64,000 nucleotides of DNA, taken from NCBI GenBank assembly GCA_036785325.1, contig JAXIVH010000001.1, forward strand, positions 8,363,213 through 8,427,212, read 5' to 3'. The translations under genes and the position numbers were made by a program. How positions within the stretch are numbered: the stretch's first letter is position 1; every line of letters begins with the position of its first letter. Of the stretch, positions 58,494-64,000 are shown piece after piece. The notes under the pieces are model-generated. The model searched no databases. It had not been told where the DNA came from and saw only the letters and a list, made by a program, of their open reading frames with translations. This DNA comes from Urophycis tenuis. Taxonomy: Eukaryota > Chordata > Actinopteri > Gadiformes > Phycidae.

Positions 58494-58828
58494 GTTGGGA
58501 TTTGTCCACAGAATAGAATGCATTTAAATTAAACAGGAGAAAGGGGCATAGTTGGTAAGTCAGACGGTGACTAGCCTAGTTGATATGTGGCAGAGTTGAG
58601 ACAATTGTTCAACCATGGCTATGTTGTAATTACAAGTGATCAATATTACATAATTAAATCATGTATGCCTATTTTGTATTTATTATTCCTTTTGGGGAAA
58701 CAGAATTCATTGAGCCTTTTCAGCTATACAGTATATAAAGCTGTAATTCTCTATTTGGCATGGATAGTCAGAAGCATAACTGTGAATATGAGGGACAAAA
58801 TAAATAGCCCACTACACATAGTAGGAGG

Positions 58829-58975
58829 GTGGCATTGCTCAGTGGGTAGAGCGGGTCATCTGTTACCGGAGGTTTGGCGGTTCAATCCCATCTCCAATTG
58901 TCCACATGTCGAACCCCACAAACGTACTGATTGTAAATCGATTTGGACAAAAGCGTCAGCTAAACAACCTTTCTT
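58829..58975 (+). mobile_element. tRNA-derived SINE fragment
   Basis: A box 'ttgctcagtgggtagagc' (about 58834) and B box GGTTCAATCCC (58879-58889), then 'ctgattgtaaatcgatttgg' and 'acaaaagcgtcagctaaa', the 3' end of many fish SINEs. The central part is shortened compared with the SINE at 12428, to which the 'ccaattgtccacatgtcgaa' segment is similar. Confidence 0.7.
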
Positions 58976-58989
58976 TCTAGTACGAAAGC

Positions 58990-59370
58990 AATCATTGAGA
59001 CTGGGCTTTTCCCATTTTTAATAATGTATTCTCTGTAATTCCTTTAATCATTAGCCCTGTTGTAGCCTGTTTGTAGTCCAGATTAAGGTAGGCTAATTTG
59101 ATTATAGCTAGAATTCAATTGCCTGGTTGAATCTGATTAAAGATGTATGGCAATGTTGTATCCTGTATCCTGATTTGCTTTGTTTTGAGCCAAATGGTGT
59201 GGCTCAGTAGGGTTTGGCCAATGTTGTGGTAGTTTTTGGCATTATTATATCCTGAAAACATTTACACGTATTATCCCGCCTTTGTGTTCAATACATTTGG
59301 GTCTGTAGCTGCGTAATTTCCTCCCGGTGTTGAGATGCTGAAATTTCCTAAATAAATACATGAATTAGAT
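58990..59370. other. No gene seen
   Basis: Anonymous sequence between the SINE and the third hAT element. Confidence 0.4.
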
Positions 59371-59967
59371 CAGTGGTTCTCAAACTTTTTACAATGAGTA
59401 CCACCTAAGAAATGTTTTGGCCCTCGAAGTACCTACGGAATTAAAAGTATAGTAGCGTAGGCCTATAACTACATAGAGTTTACACAGAGGGCATTAATAC
59501 TAAGAATATGATTTATTATTCACATAACTTTAGTTGACTGAAGCAACTAAACACTTGCAACGTGACAATACTAACAACCGAACTGCATCAAAACATAGGC
59601 CTACCCTGCAAATGGGGATATCAGGCATATCAAATAGGCCTACCAGTCAATCTAGTGAGGTTGTTAACAAGTGTTAAACCATTAACAGCACTGAATCATC
59701 CCTTTCGAAACTGGAGACAACCAATCGTGAGGTCAATTGTTCTGCATCAAAACATTCAAAGAATTGAACATGAATATTCAAATACTGGAGTCAAAAATCC
59801 TGTTTTAATCAACTGCAGTGCATTAATCATTCACATCAAATACAGAAATCATGTGAACAGCAAAAACACGCCAAACAATCAAGAGTAAGATCAAGTGTAC
59901 AAAACACCGAACAACAGAACGGAACGTCAATATAATATCATATAAAAAAGAAATTGGTAATGGCGAT

Positions 59968-62900
59968 TTAGTGAGAGGGGTGTGCCCATAGATATACACA
60001 GAAGACTAGATGACTTAAGGCGGGGTCTAGAACGTCCGCACAGGTCGGCCATCTTTCTACAGTCAAGCTGCCTGTCAGAATCTGCGGAACCTGATGCAAA
60101 CTGAGGTAAGGTCAGTGATCTGCACAAACGTTAATACTCCTATCTCGCTGACATTTTGATGGATTTACAAATAGTTTGGTTTCTTAAAAACGTTATTAAC
60201 GTGGTTATAATCCTGGATGCTTGAACATGTTGAAATCGCAGCTTTTCTCTTAAAAAACGACTTAATCGCGCATCTTAGTTGTGTATCATGGCTAGGCTAC
60301 TAGCTAGCACCCAGTAATTTTTATTAGTATTAGTGGTTTTATTATACTTTGTTCTGTAATTAGTTATTGTGCATTTAGTGTGATCCTCTACGGTGTTTGC
60401 GTTATGGAGAAATCGTCAGCAAGGTTTGTTATGGTATGTATAATTAGGTTATTAGTTGTGCAATGGTGATGCCGTGGCTGGTGTTAGTAATGTTGTTGTT
60501 TTGGAATGAATATGTAGATAGTTTTATTAGACTTTGTTCTGTAATTAGTTATTTTGAATTTAATGTGATCCTCTATAGTGTTTGTGTTGTTTGGGAGAAA
60601 TCTACTGTATGTTTCTATGTGCTCTCAATAAGTAATGTATTGTGTGCATGTCCCCGTGGAGTTTGTATGTTTTTGTCAGCTTCATGTCTTTGTGATATTT
60701 GTATGTCTTTGTCTGCTTCGTGTTTAACAAAACGTTGCCAAAAACACACACACAAAAATGTTACTAAGAGGAATTGTTTGAGCATTTGTTGGTTGGTGAC
60801 TATGATAATCTTATAGTTGTTTATTGTGCTTTGGCCTTAACAAAGCTATTGTGAATAAGTATCTTAAGTGTAAGTATGTGTTCTTAATTATTAATGTTTT
60901 TGTGTGCATGTCCTTGTTATGTTTGTCTTTGTCAGCTCCATGTTTACCTAAATGTTTGCAAAAGAAAAAAACTAATAATATTGTCTCTCGTCTTGTCTCA
61001 TCTTCTCGCTTTAAGATCTATACTTTGCTGTGGTGAGCGAGCTTCTCAACTAAACAGGTATTGTCTTGTGTTTGTGTAGTGTACTTAATACTAACTTAAT
61101 ACTACTAAATACTAATTAATACTAACCATCATGACTTATAGTAATACTAATCCACTCTATTTCTCTTTCTTCCCCTCTTACCTCACTTGTGAGGTAAACC
61201 TTTACCAGTCATCAGCCATCCTTGTATTTGACTCTCATCACACCTGAAATCCCATCCCTACATCTACCCTACCATCTCTTGTTGCTGTCCCCTTGCCTGG
61301 ACTTCCTCGCCCGCACAGCCTAGCGACCCACAACTTGGTTGTACTTGCCCTTGCCCTATGACCATTCCTAATCCCTATGGACAATTTATCTCCTACACTG
61401 GACTGAGACATGAGGCATGTGTAATGTTTTGGTGCCCTCTAAGTACAATTTAATCAAAATTTAATTGAAATGTATGTGTCTGTGAATTGACGTGTGTGGG
61501 TGAGAGTTTTTGTTGAAAATTAGCTTGTCATTTGAAGGGTGTGCTTCTGTGTGCGCCTATGTCTCTATCTATGTCTAACACACTCTCGCAAACACACACT
61601 CACTCTGGCATAAAAAGAAGAATTGGTTTAACTCCACTGAGCTTGGAGATGATGGCTGCTGAGGCTGAAGTGGCTGTGGACCCAGCTGGATGAGGACCAC
61701 ATTTTTTTAAAGGATTCATCATGCTTCTGTAGCACCTTTGTTCAAACATTCTGATTTTAGTCAATCTTCAAAGATCTTTGAAAAGTACCTTTATAATATC
61801 TAATGAGGTAAATATTTGTAAACAATGTGTTTCAGATTGGTTTACTACCATTTTGTGTAAATAGGGGTGTAGTGGTAAAATAAGAGGTGGGTAAACTATT
61901 AATTCTGTGATAGCAGTAAGGTTTACTGTGATATGAACTTGTTTAAAAAAGACATGCAGAACATATTTGATGATGCTGAAGGTTGCTGTTTAATGTTTAC
62001 ACCAATACTAGTGGTACTAAATGATGCATACAGTGCATTTTGTGATTATGCTATATTATGAGGTGCATTAGATTTATTGAGAGGTGGGTAAACTGTTCAC
62101 TTAAGTTTAGCCTCCACTACAGCCCTGTCACATGTAAAACTATTTTCATTAAAAATTGGAAATGTGGATGTGCATGGTTATTTTTCTCAAGGCCTCAATT
62201 ATTCATAAGTATGCAGTGTTATAAATACATGGTGTACAGAGTGGGGATTTCAAGATGCAGCCTTTCTTATAGCCTATTTGTAAATATTGTAACATTATTC
62301 TATGTTTTAGGACATAACATGATTATTCATAAGTATGTAGTGTCATAACTACACCTCTGACGGGCATAACGAACCAATACGTTTAAAAATTGGTTGAAAA
62401 TTGAGGAAGTTATGGTTATTTAAAAGTACATTTACCCCTACCAACACTGTTATGGGGAGCGAGCCTATGGAGCGAGCTGACTGTAGCAAGATGGCCGCCA
62501 TGTGCGGACGTTCGACTCCGTTGGCCAGTGACGCGGACGAGTCATCTAGTCTTCTTTGTATATCTATGGGTGTGCCTGGCTCTGTGAACAAAGTTCTTTG
62601 ATGTCTGAGTCGATTGAGGTTAGCTTTAGCCTCAGACTTGGTTCAGCATCTAACCTGCTTCTATATTTTGTCTTGATGAAGGCGAGGGAAGAGAAGCCTT
62701 TCTCGCACAGATACGTGGTTGCAAATGGAATGAGAAAGCGCACGGCCTTGTCCGAAAGTGCAGGATATTCGTTGCGTCGCTGCATCCAAAAGTCCAGCAA
62801 TGTCTGGCCTCTGAAGGCAGACTTCAATGTTTCGTCACAGGACAGTTCAATCAAAAGTTCCTGCTCAAGAGCCGATATGTCCTCCTCCAGGACGTCAGAA

Positions 62901-64000
62901 GCCTTAACGAGAAACGGATCTCGCATCCAGGTATTCCCCTGTGCAATCGCAGGGAAATATTCAGCGAACTGTTGCCGGAGAGAGTTCAGGTGCTCAGCAA
63001 TGTTGTCCCTTACTTGATTAGCGAGCCTGAGGTCATTGTCAGAGAGAAAAGTCTCCAGATTAGGGAACGCTGACGCATCACCAGTCCTTATTTTTATTTC
63101 GAACAATTCCAGCTTTTTCAGCATTGCACTGATTTTGTCCTGAACATCGAAGGCACTGGTAGAGAGTCCCTGCAGTCCCAAATTCAGCTCATTCATTCGG
63201 GAAAAAATGTCTGACAAATAGGCCAGCTGACTGAGCCACACAGTCTTCGTATGCAACAGAAGTTGGACATGCTCGCTGCCCATCTCATCACAGAGAACAT
63301 GGAATAGCCGAGAATGCATCGGTCTGGCCTTGATGAAATTGACCGTTTTCACAGATGTGTCTAAGACAGCCTTAAGATCTTCGGGCATCTTCTTCACTGC
63401 GAGAGCTTCGCGATGGATGCCGCAGTGAGTCCATTTTACATCAGGTGCCACCTCGCGGATTCGGGCTACCACTCCGCTGTGGCGACCTGTCATGGCCCTT
63501 GCCCCGTCTGTGCAGACTCCAACACACTTTTTCCAGTCAAGCCCAGTCTCTTGGAAAAATGCATTTACAAGCTGAAAGATGTGTTCAGCTGTAGTTCTTG
63601 TCTTAAGTGTCTGACAAAACAGAAAGTCCTCCTGAGTTGCGCTTTGATATTCGTACCTGACTTATACAAGCAAATTAGCCAAATCTGCAACATCTGTGGT
63701 CTCGTCAAGTTGAATGGAAAAGTAAGGACTGCATTTAATTCGTTCAATCAGAATTTGTTTAACATTACTTGCCATTGCGTCTATCCTACGTGACACTGTG
63801 TCATTAGAGAGCGGCACCAAGCTCAATTGTTTAGCAGCTTTCTCCCCGCACATAATACCCGTTATCTCTTTTGCTAATGGTAAACAAAGTTCTTCTCCAA
63901 TCATATGCGGCTTACCAACTTTGGCTATACGAAGGCTGGCACGATAGGATGCTTCTTGTGCTTTGGCTACAGGTGTAGTGCTTAGCCGAATTGTTGTCTT
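59968..64000 (-). pseudogene. hAT transposase (ZBED5/FAM200/SCAND3-like), split and with one stop
   Basis: Read from the window edge the frame is open: 'EASYRASLRIAKVGKPHMIG', 'CGEKAAKQLSLVPLSNDTVS', 'KCSPYFSIQLDETTD' (first catalytic Asp region), 'DVADLANLLV'. TAA follows at 63664-63662. The same frame then continues with the 'VGVCTDGARAMTGRHSG' region (second Asp), 'THCGIHREALAVKKMP' and 'LLLHTKTVWLS' (relatives usually have VRWLS, so this may be altered). It ends in the C-terminal dimerisation block 'SDKAVRFLIPFATTYLCEKG', 'FSSLAFIKTKYRSRL'. At 62569 a nested element supplies a premature TAG (62564-62566). The original Pro-Ser-His-stop lies at 59979-59968. N-terminus outside the window. 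Confidence 0.85.
59987..62568. mobile_element. 2.58-kb long-TIR element nested in the hAT transposase
   Basis: Termini CATAGATATACA(C/A)AGAAG... are inverted at both ends and similar over about 100 bp with gaps ('gactagatgact', 'aacgtccgcac', 'ggccatctt', 'ctacagtca'). The 8-bp TSD GGTGTGCC lies at 59979-59986 and 62569-62576. No transposase. Internal near-duplications: 60343-60415 against 60523-60600 and 60640-60700 against 60895-60950. 8-bp duplication and CA-starting ends would suit a P-like or hAT-like family; not assigned. Confidence 0.82.

Larger units (their letters stand above)
59371..64000 (-). mobile_element. Charlie-like hAT transposon (copy 3), runs off the window
   Basis: Its 3' terminus (minus) is CAGTGGTTCTCAAACTTTTT at 59371, a typical Charlie-type hAT end. 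The transposase gene occupies 62569 to beyond 64000 on the minus strand, with its last three codons at 59968-59978 on the far side of a nested 2.58-kb element. Confidence 0.85.

Noticed and set aside
58836..58900. tRNA gene
   Set aside because: Same reason: SINE-type 3' tail and missing acceptor-stem pairing.

Overview
The window is eukaryotic and almost certainly teleost fish, probably percomorph. The repeat set points there: Rex1 and Rex3 LINEs, L2 LINEs, a BEL/Pao element, Harbinger and hAT DNA transposons, a Penelope-like element and tRNA-derived SINEs, with introns, AT/CA microsatellites and no prokaryote-style gene packing. I find no convincing host protein-coding gene. The window is a graveyard of transposable elements nested inside one another, and in many cases target-site duplications (TSDs) give their edges to the base.

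Layout. 1-8.4 kb: an endogenous gammaretrovirus-like provirus without its 5' LTR in view. Gag is frameshifted, reverse transcriptase is missing from pol, and env has an in-frame stop. 9.9-11.3 kb: 3' part of an L2 LINE (minus). 12.2-15 kb: a cluster of nested pieces, namely a SINE, a Penelope-like element with a hammerhead-like motif, a Harbinger MITE, HARBI1-like fragments and mariner-like ends. 15.1-18.4 kb: near full-length Rex3 with a 19-bp TSD. 19.95-25.77 kb: a hAT transposon holding a 267-bp solo LTR and two opposed Rex1 pieces. 25.77-35.75 kb: a BEL/Pao retrotransposon inserted exactly at the hAT right edge, itself carrying an L2 tail in pol and a Harbinger element in its 3' LTR. 36.2-38.35 kb: a second hAT relic containing a Harbinger relic containing a LINE tail. 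38.6-39.0 kb: SINE with a Rex3-like tail. 40.15-45.14 kb: a nearly perfect 2.49-kb tandem duplication of non-coding sequence. 45.75-49.3 kb: Rex1 (minus) with a 512-bp insertion. 50.0-50.5 kb: hAT MITE. 52.06-54.69 kb: the best preserved Rex1 (plus). 56.06-57.66 kb: putative long solo LTR. 58.4 kb: two back-to-back perfect hairpins. 59.37-64 kb: a Charlie-like hAT (minus) whose transposase C-terminus is split by a 2.58-kb element with long terminal inverted repeats (TIRs).

No pathway is encoded. The functional relations are between parasites: autonomous LINEs (Rex3) and the SINE that shares their 3' tail, MITEs and the Harbinger/hAT families that would have moved them, and defective LTR elements probably mobilised in trans. 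Coordinates given with TSDs are exact; other element edges are approximate.
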